From: Gnetum montanum
Taxonomy: Eukaryota > Streptophyta > Gnetopsida > Gnetales > Gnetaceae
Direction of reading: 5' to 3'
Length of the DNA stretch: 64,000 nucleotides
NCBI GenBank assembly: GCA_015680685.1
Contig: MNCI01030115.1
Location: 48,550-112,549 of the forward strand
Shown: positions 21,281 to 32,582 of the stretch, in pieces
Position numbering within the stretch: position 1 is the first letter of the stretch
Layout of the letters: each line of letters opens with the position of its first letter
The notes under the pieces: model-generated
What the model saw: the letters and a program-made list of their open reading frames with translations, nothing else
Told to the model about the DNA's origin: nothing
The model's database searches: none
Position numbers and translations under genes: made by a program

Positions 21281-22505
21281 TGATGAAGCAAAAACATCTC
21301 AAACAACCATATGACAACTCATGTCAGCATCCTACAGCAACTAGTTCATGGATTGGGAAGTTCCAAGAGAGCCAGAATCAAGATCTCTTATTGTACACTA
21401 TTATTTTATTGTAAATTTGCAACATTTGTGAGCTTGTCAAGCTCTTACACTTCAAATTGTATGCATGAGTGTAATGTAAATCAATACATGTTGTAAGACC
21501 CAGTGTATCTGGTCTAGAACGTAGTCTGCCCATGTACACCTATCACGTGATCCATTTTTCTCTCATCTCACAACCATTGATCTCATTCATAAATCCCACT
21601 CCCGAGCCTAGCAAAAAGTATGAATACCCTGTTCATTGACATAAACGAGGTTGGAAATTTTGCAAGAAGAATGACCTAAAGAGCATTAACTGTCAACCTT
21701 GAATGCTCGAGCGCACGCGATCCCTAGCACTTGAGCATCTGCAAACGCTTCATCCTTCATCCTAGGGCTTGACGCTTGACCTGCCATCTCCACAAAGAAG
21801 CTGTGTTTTGACCGATGCACTTTATTCTTTAAATTAATACATTATAGTCTTTTTCCTTCCATTGCACTATTTGCATTATTCTGGTTTATTGCGTTGTTTA
21901 CATTATCCTGGTTCATTGTTTTACATTTTCATCATTCTGTTTTTATGTTAAATCTACGCTCCATTTACATATTCATGTTACGTTTGTTATGATAACCCCA
22001 ACGCAAGCTGTAGCTTACGCTCAGGAAAGTCCTTGGTTGATTTGCCTGTAGACCATCCAAGGCACTCTACCTTGGTTTTTCCAGCTTGACCTCACGCGAA
22101 GGCAGGGTCATCTGTATCTCTCCAGAGATCTTTCGACATTCATTTTTCCTCCAACCTTACGCTGACAATTTCGGATGGTACAGAAATTGATGCTAGAGGG
22201 AGGGTCATCTTTTTCCATCCCCATAAAATTTTGATTCCGTTACCCTTCATGTGGTGCAAATCAAGTGCAAAATGCACGCTTACCTCACTTAAATTGTACC
22301 AATCTCTTTATGATTGGATTAAATCTTCGCAAAAATCTTACGCTACTTCCAATTTCTATGACCGCTGCTAAATACATTAAGTACAGCGTACAAACATTGC
22401 AAAAACCAATGCAGCGTACAACTCAACACAGCATACACATGCACTACTACACATGCTACAAAATGCACATCACACACGTTCAGGTTGTGCTCACGGTAAC
22501 ATTCA
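21281..22505 (+). other. Leader region upstream of element A gag, unassigned
   Basis: Moderately GC-rich and without a recognisable protein. It probably contains the 5' LTR and leader of element A, but I found no matching 3' LTR and cannot place the LTR ends or primer site. Confidence 0.35.
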
Positions 22506-22725
22506 CACCAGCTTGCTTACGGCCGACTTGCTCAAGCCCACCTTGTCCAAGCCCGGCTTGCTTACGCTCAACTTACTCAAGCCCACCTTGCATATGCCCA
22601 ACTTGCTCAAGCCTAGCTTCCATACACCCGGCTTGCTCAAGCCCATCTTTCTCATGCCCAGCTTGCTCAAGCCTAGCTTGCTCACGCTCGGCTTGCTCAA
22701 GCCTAGCTTGCATACACCACTTACA
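22506..22725. repeat. 15-bp minisatellite (CTTGCTCAAGCCTAG)
   Basis: About fourteen copies of a 15-bp unit alternating CTTGCTCAAGCCTAG-like and CTTGCTCACGCTCGG-like forms. Two plus frames and one minus frame stay open across the array, which follows from the unit being a multiple of three without stop words. Confidence 0.85.
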
Positions 22726-22920
22726 CATATTTAGCTAGTCAAGCTAGTTACGCACGTGGAATCTTCTCAAATCAAAGTGACATTGCCCATAGTCGCCATT
22801 GGAGAGATGAACCCTTAAGGGCCAATTCGCTGGTTACTTAGATTACAAGGCAAGGATCCCACCTATACAATTCTCACCCCAGAACAATACAACTTCATCT
22901 GTGTAAAGATCCAAGCTAAC

Positions 22921-25041
22921 ATGCCCATTGATTGCATAGAAATGAAAACAAAACGACATTACGAACTCGTCTATAAGGGAGGCCATAACTTTATCCCTTC
23001 AGCATATGACATAATTCCCCTCTCTGAATCCCACCATGAACTCATATCCCAGCTCCTCATGGCAAGGAATCAAACCTTACGGCAACCCACTATAGAGCCT
23101 CAAAATGGAGACGAGGAACATGATTTCGTGGCTCAATCCAAACATGGGGATTCATACCACATCTTCAGTCCTCATACTTACGCGAACCCATTATTCCACC
23201 CTTTCATGGGAGAGACCATGCCTCTTCACACATTTAAAAGCACTCAAGCACTTGTTTCTCAATAGGAAGCACCCATCCCCATTCCTACTTTCCCTATGAC
23301 CAACACCCAATTCAATGCACCCATCCCCATTACTCCTTCGATCACCATGTTACCCCCTCTTCTACAACTGCAACCCCAACAACTCGCCTCTCAAGCTAAT
23401 ATAGGAGTGACCTTCCCACATCTACTAATATTAGGAATGCCATCCGTAATACCTACTTCTACATCTACTCATTATATACCATGAGTGCAAATCCAAGAAA
23501 CACCCTTCACTACTTCAACTCAACTGATTTAGGGTGTTTCCTCACAACTTGTAACTAGGTAGTGGCCCACACATGTCATTCAACAACATCAACCAGATCA
23601 TTATAGCATACCACTTGTTACAATCCCATCCATGAATGTCCCTTAAGTATAACCATCAACGACCCTACAGTCATCTTTCCCGCAAACCACACAACAATCT
23701 AACTATTATCATGCTCAATCTAACCAACCAACTAGTTCACCTAGTGCCCACGAATGGGTAGAGGCTAGAAAAATGATGCAAGCATTGACCGATGAGGTAA
23801 AGTACCTCAAAATTGCAAACACTGAAGAAGTTAAGGTGATGTATTTTTATTAGGATGTTCCAATTATCTCTTCAGTGCCACCATTGACTCTACCAAAAGG
23901 GATTTCACTGCCACAATTGACAAAGTATAATGGAGATGGAGATCCAAATGCTCACCTAATGAAATTCCGATTAGAGTGTCTGTTACTTCAGGCCTGGCCT
24001 CATGCAATCCTACGTGTGTTCACCATTTCCTTAACTAGAAGAGCCTTAGACTGGTATCGAGCCCTACCATGTAACTCCATATCCTCTCTAGAGGATTTGT
24101 TACATCAAGTTGTTACCTATTTTAAGTATAACCTAAAGCCTGAAGCCACGCTAGATAGTCTGATCCAAATAAAACAAGAACCATTAGAGCCTATACAAAA
24201 GTTCATCCAAAGATGGAGTGCTACCCTTAACGAACTTCATGAGCCTATCTCGGAAATGTATTTACTTACAATCCTCAAAAGTGCTGTGAATGATTTCGTT
24301 AAGTCCAAACTCTATTATCTGAATGCTCGTAGTTTGAGTTAGCCGTTTGTCCAAATCAAAAACATAGAAGAGGCAACACAAACAAGTCATGACTCAGCTT
24401 ACTTAACTTTCAAAAGCCAACATAAAAAGAAAGATAAAGACAAGTCTAAAGCAATAGTCATAGCAGTGGCAGAGACATTTCGACCCAACAATGTAGGGAA
24501 GAAAGGGAAACAACCCCCTACCCCCACTAGTCACGAAAGAACCCCTCCTACACCTACACCTGAATCCTCTTCTACCCAAACTGCTAACATAGGTCATACT
24601 CGTACCTTCGAATGAAAAGACCCTTCCTAGTACACTTCCTTACCCATGAAACCTTCACAACTACTGGACCAACTTCTAAAGGCTGGGTTGATTCAACATA
24701 AGCAAATGTCTCTTGCAGCGTCTCAAAGACATGAATGATACTATGAGTTTGTTAAAAATCCAATGTTGGCAATAGCTAATGAACCCACTGCCCCAAGGGG
24801 TTTTAGGTTAGATAGATTCTATGAGTATCACCAACAATGTGGGCATGGAACAGACTACTTCTTTACCCTAAAACAAGAAATACAACATATGATTGATAAA
24901 GGTAAGATAGTCTTTGATGAAGCCAACCCAATAAGACCTCAAAATCAGTCTATGGGGGTCTACAAAGATCCTCTTAACACCAAAGAGTCACCCTATGTGA
25001 TTAACACCATCCATGTTGGCAATGAACAGGACATCCCATGA
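22921..25041 (+). pseudogene. Gag of Tat-like Ty3 element A
   Basis: A long frame with scattered stops. The N-terminal part (22921-23800) is Pro/Gln/Ser-rich. The capsid core (23875-24342) has LPQLTKYNGDGDPNAHLMKF, then LTRRALDWYRALP, then LEDLLHQVVTYFKYN and a QRWSATLNELHEP block, which is the order of the Retrotrans_gag domain in Tat-lineage elements. A basic linker (24420-24480) and a degenerate Cys/His knuckle-like segment (FYEYHQQCGHGTDYFFTLKQ, 24820-24880) follow; the first Cys of the knuckle is replaced. Gag would form the virus-like particle in the cytoplasm. Stops near 23263, 23482, 24340 and 24613 break the frame. Confidence 0.8.
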
Positions 25042-25059
25042 AGGTCTTTTGTAATTCAT

Positions 25060-26467
25060 GTGCCTGCTGAAACCGTGTCTACGCTAACACCTCCACAAGC
25101 TCCTTTTTGTCACACATACACCTCCTACGCTGCGAAAACCATTCGTCATTCAAGTACACCCTGTAGTTGCGACAACAAACGTACTAGTGCAAACTTGACC
25201 CACTCCATTTGTAATCTAGGTGCCGAAACACCCCGATGTTCAACCCCCAACAGTTTCTCCATGACCCTTGAGAGAACGCCTCGCCGATAGACTGACCAGG
25301 GAACATTTGGCAAAAGAACATCATGGTCATGAGTTAGGACCATCACAACCCACACCACTAAATGTTGTCCCTATGGTCCCAGTTACTAATCAACCTAGCA
25401 CAAGTCATCAAGACAAGAACTCGGGAGTGTCCAATGTCCCAAACCCAACAGCTGCAGTTAATAATGTGAAAGGTCTTCTGTGAGAGATTCAAATGTTGGG
25501 TCAAATGGATCAAGTCTCAATAGATAAAAACATTCCAAATAGTAAAGACTTGGCTAGTGCCTTGACCCAAGTTACACAAGCCTTAAAACAAAAGAACACC
25601 TCACTAAGCCTATATGACCTGGTAATGACCTCCCTGGTACATCGAGAAGCTTTGGTACATATGTTGACTTCAATCCTTATTAGTGAAGACCTTCCTGCAA
25701 ATGAACTATCCATTTATGCTGTATTGTCTCCATATCAAGAATCGAGGTTCACATCTCTAGGATTTCATGCCAATGACATTAAACAAGATGAAAAAATGGG
25801 AGAGGTCACTACCGCCCCTATGTTTATAACAATACAAATTAACCAATTTAAGATACATACGATGCATGTTGATGACAGAGCGGCTACAAATGTAAGAATT
25901 TTTCCTATCATTGAGTGATTAGGCCTTGCAGAACAAATATGGCCAACAACAACATCATTCTTGAAATCTTTCAGTCGTTCCCATGTCATGGTAAAAGGCA
26001 TGGTTACCTTGGATTTCATAGCAAGGGACCAGTTCCCCACATCGATTGAATTTGTAGTTGTGGATAAGATATCGGGGTTCAATATGATTTTGGGACAACC
26101 TTGGTTAGCTGAATTGAAAGTCGTATCCTCACCGATTCATCAAGAAATCCACCTACCTTATGAGGGTGGTGAAATCATAATACATGGGGATGTGGCAACC
26201 TCACTTACTTCCTCACACGTAGGAACGAACCAAGAGTCAGAGATTGAACTCTCTGAATCTAGGCAAGAAACCACTAGCAAAAACCTAGATATTGCTCAAT
26301 ATCCAACCTGCAACCTCCCTAAAATAGAGGAAGCATCAGAAGATGTAGACGTAGGAGCCATTCCCACAGATGTCCCTTGGTCAGAACTACCATTTGACAT
26401 GTCCAGAAAAGGGGATGGCGAGTACAAGATCATGCCTACAAGTCCCACCCTTCACATCAAATTATGA
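25060..26467 (+). pseudogene. Protease region of element A
   Basis: A variable linker (25060-25490) leads to an aspartic protease domain at about 25790-26170. The active-site segment reads VDDRAATN at 25868, so the expected D-D/S/T-G has Arg in place of Gly. The second hallmark, ISGFNMILGQPWL (26074-26110), matches the YN.LLGRPWL strand of Tat and Ogre type proteases and is well kept. One stop (25916) falls between the two halves. The enzyme would process the polyprotein. The order gag, protease on the plus strand matches the reverse transcriptase that resumes at 32583. Confidence 0.75.
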
Positions 26468-26508
26468 AAATTAAACAAACAGATCAAAAACTAAGACAAA
26501 CCATAACG

Positions 26509-26643
26509 CGTCTGGAATGATGTTAAACTACCAAGCATCCGAAATGACGTTAAACTACCAAGTGTTCGAAATGACGTTAAACTACCACACGTCTGGAATG
26601 ATGTTAAACTACCAAACATTCGTAATGATATTAAACTAGCCAT
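26509..26643 (+). repeat. 27-bp repeat encoding a nonapeptide (NDVKLPSIR-like)
   Basis: Five units of exactly 27 bp (26509, 26536, 26563, 26590, 26617), each with AATGACGTTAAACTACCA. In the protease frame it reads as repeated NDVKLPSIR, NDVKLPSVR, NDVKLPHVW and NDVKLPNIR. Looser relatives (GGCCCGAAATGGCCTTAAACT at 26747, and GGCCCGGTATGGCCTAAAACT at 32441) lie further along on both sides of the antisense gene, suggesting that gene sits inside this spacer. Confidence 0.8.
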
Positions 26644-27097
26644 GGTCAGAAATGATTGGTTCTTCTAAATTCCCCGAAACAACTACTGTCTCCTCCCTTT
26701 CTTGGACAAAGATGCAATAGTCCATCATGACTTTAAACTGATGAGTGTGGCCCGAAATGGCCTTAAACTAGAGCACAATACATTACTAGTTTACCAAAAT
26801 CTCACTACGACATTCTCGTTTACATTTTGCAAATTACGATTTCTGTTTATCTTATGTTTACCAGTCATGTTTCCAATTTGTGTTTACCTTCACAAATAAA
26901 CTTGGAAAAACAAAACAAAATATATAAACATATATAATACAAAGTGTTAACATGGCAATAGGAAGATGACATATTATACCATAATCATAGTTATATCTGT
27001 TCTCATACATCCTAGAAAAATAACAAAACAAGCTTAAAAACTAAAAACTAAAAAAATTGACAAAAAATGACAAGAATAACAAGACTAACAAGCTAAA
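26644..27097. other. Spacer between repeat array and antisense gene
   Basis: AT-rich from 26890. 26960-27090 would be the 3' untranslated region of the antisense gene. AATAAA does not occur in a convincing position on the minus strand here. Confidence 0.35.
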
Positions 27098-30000
27098 TTA
27101 TGCATTAGTATTAGGAGGGGGATGGTTTCCAAACTCCTCTATGTCATCAGCTTCCATCCCACTGGGGCCAGCCTCACCACCACCACGTCCCTATCACAAA
27201 AAGGAAAATAAAACAACAAAGTAAGTAAACACAAACAAAAAGATTAAAAGAGCAAAAACACTAAGAAAAACGATGATGAATAAAGGCAATAAAATGATAC
27301 AAAACTAAAACACTCACAGGTGAGCAAGGCCTGAGATTAGCTTCCAGGAGCTATAGAATCTCTTCTTTGGACACGCATGCCCAGTCTTTCTCAAGTCCAA
27401 GGTCAAAATTGGCTAAGGTTTTACCCTTGTCCACTGAATTCCAAGAAGGGCGCTCAAGGAAAAACATACTTGTTGAAGCTTCCCCAGAGGCAGTGGTAAT
27501 GGATCTCTTAGGAGACCCCTCCAGTTCCGTACACTCAACAAAGTTGTCATAAGAATAGCGCAAGCCTAACCCCTCGACGAACATCTCCAACCAACGTCGT
27601 TCAACTGATTCCTCTTTCAACAATTTCTTGTATTGATGCTTATGATCTTTCTGATCCTAGCCCCATTTATGTACCTTGGATGCAAAGTATTTCCAGTCAT
27701 GGCACTTCCTATTCAATAAATCTATCTGAGCCCTTGTTTGGCTAGATCCTGAGTTGCTAGCACCTTGCTATTCAAGACTATCCAGTAACGTTCACAGGTG
27801 ATCTCGGACATACGCCAAGTACTATCACCGGCCAGTGTAGCAGAGGCAAAATCATAATGGGCCTGCAAGTCATTCCTTTCCTCTGTTACCTTTGCCAAAT
27901 TTTCCTTCAATGATTCAACTTCATGCCATAAATGTTCAATTGAGTGCCTGCAGGTCCAAAGAGACTTGGCATTTAGAACAACACAACCCGAAACCACATC
28001 ATAAATCCCTCTTGGGATCTGCTCAATATCTTTGGGCAATTCAAGGAGACCATCAATATGGATGGCCTCGGAAGGACTCCATTGAAGCTTTGCACCTACA
28101 AGTATAAATAGCACACATATGAGCTAATAAGAGATCGTCAATAGATACAATAGCACAATGAGTTTAGGCACTTAGTATAAAATACACACCTAATTTAGGA
28201 TGAGCCTATTGTAGACGAGCAATAACATCATTGGCAATGCCCGTAACAAAGTCTACTTTATTGGGCATCTCAGGCCACGGCCTCAATTAACTAGTAGATG
28301 ATGAATCTACATGGGAAGGTACCTCAACTGGGGCCTGTATCTCCGACACATCTGCTTGTGATGCATGTGCTTCAGGTGCTTCAACATCCACGTCTAGTGT
28401 TAAGAAAATTCATGATAATCAAAACAATGTGCAAAGCTAAGAAGTACGAAATGCATATCAAACTAACAAAACATACCAAGGAACCCTTTACTGGTCAGCT
28501 TAGGTGGATAACCAAGGTGTAAAGACCCATCAAAGAAGTTGTCAAAAACACCTTTCTCCTCACTGGAATGCTTAAGGACATCTAAAGCCTCAGCAAGTGT
28601 CACTTCCATGGCATCTGTTTCATCCTCTCCTCGTAAGATGGGAATATCCTCAGCTATTTCTTCTCTCATTTCCTCCTCTTTATTTAGCCTAGTGATAACC
28701 ATTTCGGGCTCACCCATTGGAGCTAATTCTTCCCTTTCCTTCTCAGGGGTATCCTCTATGATCACCAATAAATCTAAAGTTAGCATGACATAATAGATAT
28801 GCATACTTAAGTAATCAAATAAATTCAAAAAAGCGATAAAAAAACTTAAAGCAAAAAAAAATACTTACCCACTCTTGGCAAGATGAATCGAATCTTCTTT
28901 GCTTTCAACGGTCTCGTCTCCGTAGCAGGCTCCCTTGAACACTTAGCCTTTCTCACCTTGGCCTTGGCCTTCACGACGATCTCCTGAATCAAACGCTTAG
29001 CTCCCCTAACAGCTGTGTGTAGTTTAGGTGGTTCCAACCCCAAGCTATCATGCGAATGGTGAGAACGACTAGCTACGCCCCCTGTTGTGATGGAGACTGA
29101 TTCTTCGATGCCTTCGGGTGGATCTTGGGATCTAGTGGTGTTAAATAGATGACAGATCCAAGGGCGAGACAACTGTGAACGATCCCATAACACATAATGG
29201 TTATCTTTGTAGACCATTAAGAACTCAACAAACCTACGAAGATAGCCCATGAAAAAGGCAAAGGTAAAATGGGATCTAGCATCAACATTGGAATGTAGCT
29301 TGATGCTCTCTCCATGAAGCCCTAACCCAAGGAACTATGCCCAATTGTAGCGCATACCAGTCTCCAAGGCTAAGCACATAACATATGCAGACTCAACCCC
29401 AAGACTTCTCGCCTAAGAAAGGGACTTAGGAAATGCTCATGCTCTAAAGAGTGGATACAGAAAATTTACCTCTATCAAGCGAGTATTAGCTTGCATAGCA
29501 AAACCCTTAGGACCCCGTGGTACACCTAGCTAGTCTTCAAGTTCCTTGATCACACAGCCTTCTCTAGTTTCCCTATCCACTACCACCTTAGCACCATCCA
29601 CTAGTATGCCGAAAAGATCGGAGAAGAATTCGGCAGTTAGGTGGAAAGACACCTTAACTCCCTGAACTCGTGTAGTCAAATAAGAAACATTATCGTTAAA
29701 AGATTCAACAATGGAAACCATTTTAGTCACGAGAACATTAGAAGTCAAGGCACTAAATAGGTCCATCAAGCCCACATTGGTAAGACGGCTAATGATTTGT
29801 TCAAGTGCCTTCTTGTGCAGCCACCGTTGTGACTCCTCTATCTCTTCAAACTTCATAGAGAGGGTGGCCTCAGTGTGCCCGAATAGAACAGTAACCTCAT
29901 TAAGGGGAACGACCACTGTAGAAAAGACAAAGAAGACATTGAGCAAAAATTTAAGAGTATGATAAGCAATGATGTAACAAAAATGAAAACCAATCCTGAA

Positions 30001-31976
30001 ACACAATCATTCATCGTTAGCAAATGGAGTAGGCACATTTGGTGCAGGATCAACCATTTGGGGAAAAATTGGCCCATCAAGAGACCAATCCTCATGCAAC
30101 CAACCACAAACTTTATAACATTCTAAAGCCCTAGAAAATTGCCTAGGATAATTGATAATAGCACCCTTGGTTTGATCTAGCACCACAGCATGAAGAGTGG
30201 GGCCCATCATGAATGCCTCCAAGGTTGTGCGTGCTAAGGCAAGCCCACTATCATCTTCATCCAATCCATGCTCATCAACAAGGGGTCTGTGAAAGAAAAG
30301 CATTCATATGTAAGAAATGATATAACATTAAAGGAACCAAAGTTAAGATGAGTATAAAAGAGCATACTTGTCTACTCTGTAGATGGTCCTAGGCAGGTTT
30401 TGGAACAATGTATGCACATGGAACACTAGAAAAAGAGTGCTACTACTATTGTAATGGTTGCAAGACGGTAATCTCCACACACAGGTCAGGGGACATGTAG
30501 ATCTAGGACCTTTACGAACACCTCCCTCAACTATATATAGTCCCTCATCTATGTCAACAACAAAGGCTAACATGCCTCGCGTTGAGCCAAGCAACATGGT
30601 CTTAATAATATCATGAGTCAGCTACTCGCTCAAATGAGACCATATGACAATGCTGAAATTCTGCAAAATAAATGATAGAAATGCACCAACATTTGGACAA
30701 AACCATATTACATGTAGCCTGATCCGCATGTCATAGCTAGGTATGTTTGGTTCCAAAAGGCCAAACCAAGATAGCACACCGCCAAGTTCAACCACAAGGA
30801 GAAAAGGCCTAAGCCCCCTGCATAGAGCAAGAACTTTAGGTAAGTGAATTAAAACATATAAAACATATAAATTAAAAAACAAAATAAAGTAAGGTAAATG
30901 AAACAAGTAAATAATGTTCAACACACTCATGCTCACCCCAGGAGATAAGGACATCAATGTTTATTTGATAAATTTAATGCTCGCTAGGTTACATTTAAAA
31001 AATTCATTTGCAAATACAAAACATGTACATTCACTATCTAGCCCAAGAAAGTAAAGACAAAAGGGTACAAATAACTAGCAACACCGAACAAATAAGTTAC
31101 TCACGTGCCAGTTCCAGGGAATTCATGTTATAGTGCACGTTGTAATAAAAGTGACAAGGGATATCATTCATAATGTAGCTCATGCTGCAACCCACAAATG
31201 TGGCTCACAATGCAGGTCACGTTGTTATTCACAATGCATCTCACGCTGCAACCCACGCGATGGTGCAACTTACGCTACAAAAGCAGGTAACGCTAGGGGG
31301 TAACTCACGCTACCCACACAAAAATCATAGTTTTCTCTAGGCACTCACACCCAGGAAAAAATCAGCAAAAATCAATTTTCCTAGGGCACTCACGCAAATC
31401 GAAAAAAATTGATTTTCTTGGGGTGCTCATGCAAATTGGCAAAAATCAGTTTTCCTGGGGCACTCATGCCCTGTTCTCCCCACTCAACAAAAATGGTGCC
31501 CTCTCAACCCCTGCACCCTTGTCACTCATGCCCTCATCACTCACGTTGAGCATGCCCTAGGTTACTCACACCAACGAATAAATCACACCAAAAACATGAA
31601 ATTTTGCAAGTTTGAGCATGCCCTGCCCATCACTCACGCCATTGCCAAAAAAAATAGCAGCAACCACAGAAAATACCAAACTCCAAAACCCCTATAATGT
31701 CCCTGATGCCTGAAATTCATAGCACCAAGAAAACCGTGGTATAAAACCCCAAAATCCAGCAAAACTTTCACGCTGAAACTATCACAAAGTGGCATCCCCA
31801 ATGGCTCACGCTGCACCGACGCTATGATTAAACAATGTCAAAACAAGAATATACCTGCGCAAAGTCCCATCCCATGAAGAAATCTTGGGCTGAGGAAGAC
31901 GTTGGAGCAGTTCTTCACTCATCACCATGAACGCCAAGCTTGCCTGCTTCTTCCCTTTTTCTCCCTTGCCCTTCAT
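27098..31976 (-). pseudogene. Multi-exon antisense gene inside element A, function unknown
   Basis: Eight exons can be joined on the minus strand: 31976-31855, 30817-30368, 30286-29991, 29915-28869, 28773-28477, 28393-28190, 28095-27318, 27190-27098 (about 1,095 codons). Introns are 1,037, 81, 75, 95, 83, 94 and 127 nt, begin GT and end AG; several have strong signals (GTAAGT at 28868, GTATGT at 28476, TTTCTACAG before 29915), while the third donor (29990) is weak. Reading phase agrees at all seven junctions. Start is ATG at 31976, end TAA at 27100. Visible parts are a basic start, a Lys/Arg-rich segment (near 28950), an acidic segment (28600-28750), a coiled coil (HEVESLKENLAKVTEERND, near 27900) and an acidic, Pro-rich tail. 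About ten lesions, nearly all one transition from a sense codon, plus a 1-bp frame change near 27728, inactivate it. I do not recognise the family; the hydrophobic middle part resembles plant transposon-associated proteins in style only. Confidence 0.6.
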
Positions 31977-31983
31977 CTTGCTG

Positions 31984-32090
31984 CTCACGCCTCCCTGCAC
32001 TATTGCTCATGCTGTCCACCCTACTCTATTGCTCACGTTGTCTGCCCTGCCTTTTTGCCCATGCTATCTTGCCTACCCTGTTGCTCATGC
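31984..32090 (-). repeat. 26-bp repeats in the presumed 5' leader of the antisense gene
   Basis: On the minus strand, units starting CATGAGCAACAGGGTAGGC, CATGGGCAAAAAGGCAGGG and CGTGAGCAATAGAGTAGGG follow each other at 26 bp, then a shortened 22-bp unit ends just before the ATG at 31976. The first intron (31100-31600) is also full of GCGTGAG/CTCACGC words. Confidence 0.6.
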
Positions 32091-32099
32091 TGCTACTCA

Positions 32100-32582
32100 C
32101 ACCCTGTAACTCACGCTACCATTTGTAACTCACACTGCACTACGCACCCAATTAGTCATGCTGCCAACACTAACTCATGCTATGCCCTTTTAAATTCCTT
32201 TGGCACACCTAATTTAGTTTAGTTCACTTTATTTCCCTTCTCTTCTATTTTACTTTTTTGTGCCTTTTATTTTATTTTATTTATTACTCACTTTGTTTTC
32301 ATTTTCATGTTCTCTAGATAGTTTTCTTTTTATTATTTTTTTTATGAAGGCATAAACAAAAAAAAAACATGAAGACTGAAAATCTATGAAACCATGAACA
32401 TCATTACACTATTATTTACATGAAACATGAATGCCATGGATGGCCCGGTATGGCCTAAAACTGCCATTACATTCCACAATTCCATTAGACAAATCATGTG
32501 AAACTCATCTACACTTGAAACCTTCCTCATCAAGAAAATGTTGCTCACTTTACGCCCGGTTTAAATTGGCAGGAACAAGCAT
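32100..32582. other. Spacer between antisense gene and element A reverse transcriptase
   Basis: AT-rich up to 32400, then sequence that appears to rejoin the element A polyprotein: MARYGLKLPLHSTIP at 32440 resembles the nonapeptide repeat region. On the minus strand this is the expected promoter of the antisense gene, but I see no convincing TATA box. Confidence 0.4.

Noticed and set aside
21490-22140. 5' LTR of element A
   Set aside because: TGTAAGACCC at 21493 could be an LTR start, but no second copy, primer site or TATA box confirms it.
22265-22738. 157-codon Cys/Ser/Pro-rich open frame
   Set aside because: It is the 15-bp minisatellite read in one frame; other frames are equally open, and there is no start context or homology.
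29413-29469. 57-nt intron in the fourth exon of the antisense gene
   Set aside because: Same reasoning: in phase, very short, and its two stops are each one transition from a sense codon.
30661-30711. 51-nt intron in the second exon of the antisense gene
   Set aside because: GT-AG borders exist, but 51 nt is too short for most plant introns and the stretch is open and in phase, so it is treated as exon.
31902-32222. 106-codon Cys/His-rich plus-strand frame resembling a metal-binding protein
   Set aside because: It lies over the 26-bp repeats opposite the first exon of the antisense gene; composition follows from CTCACGC-like repeats.
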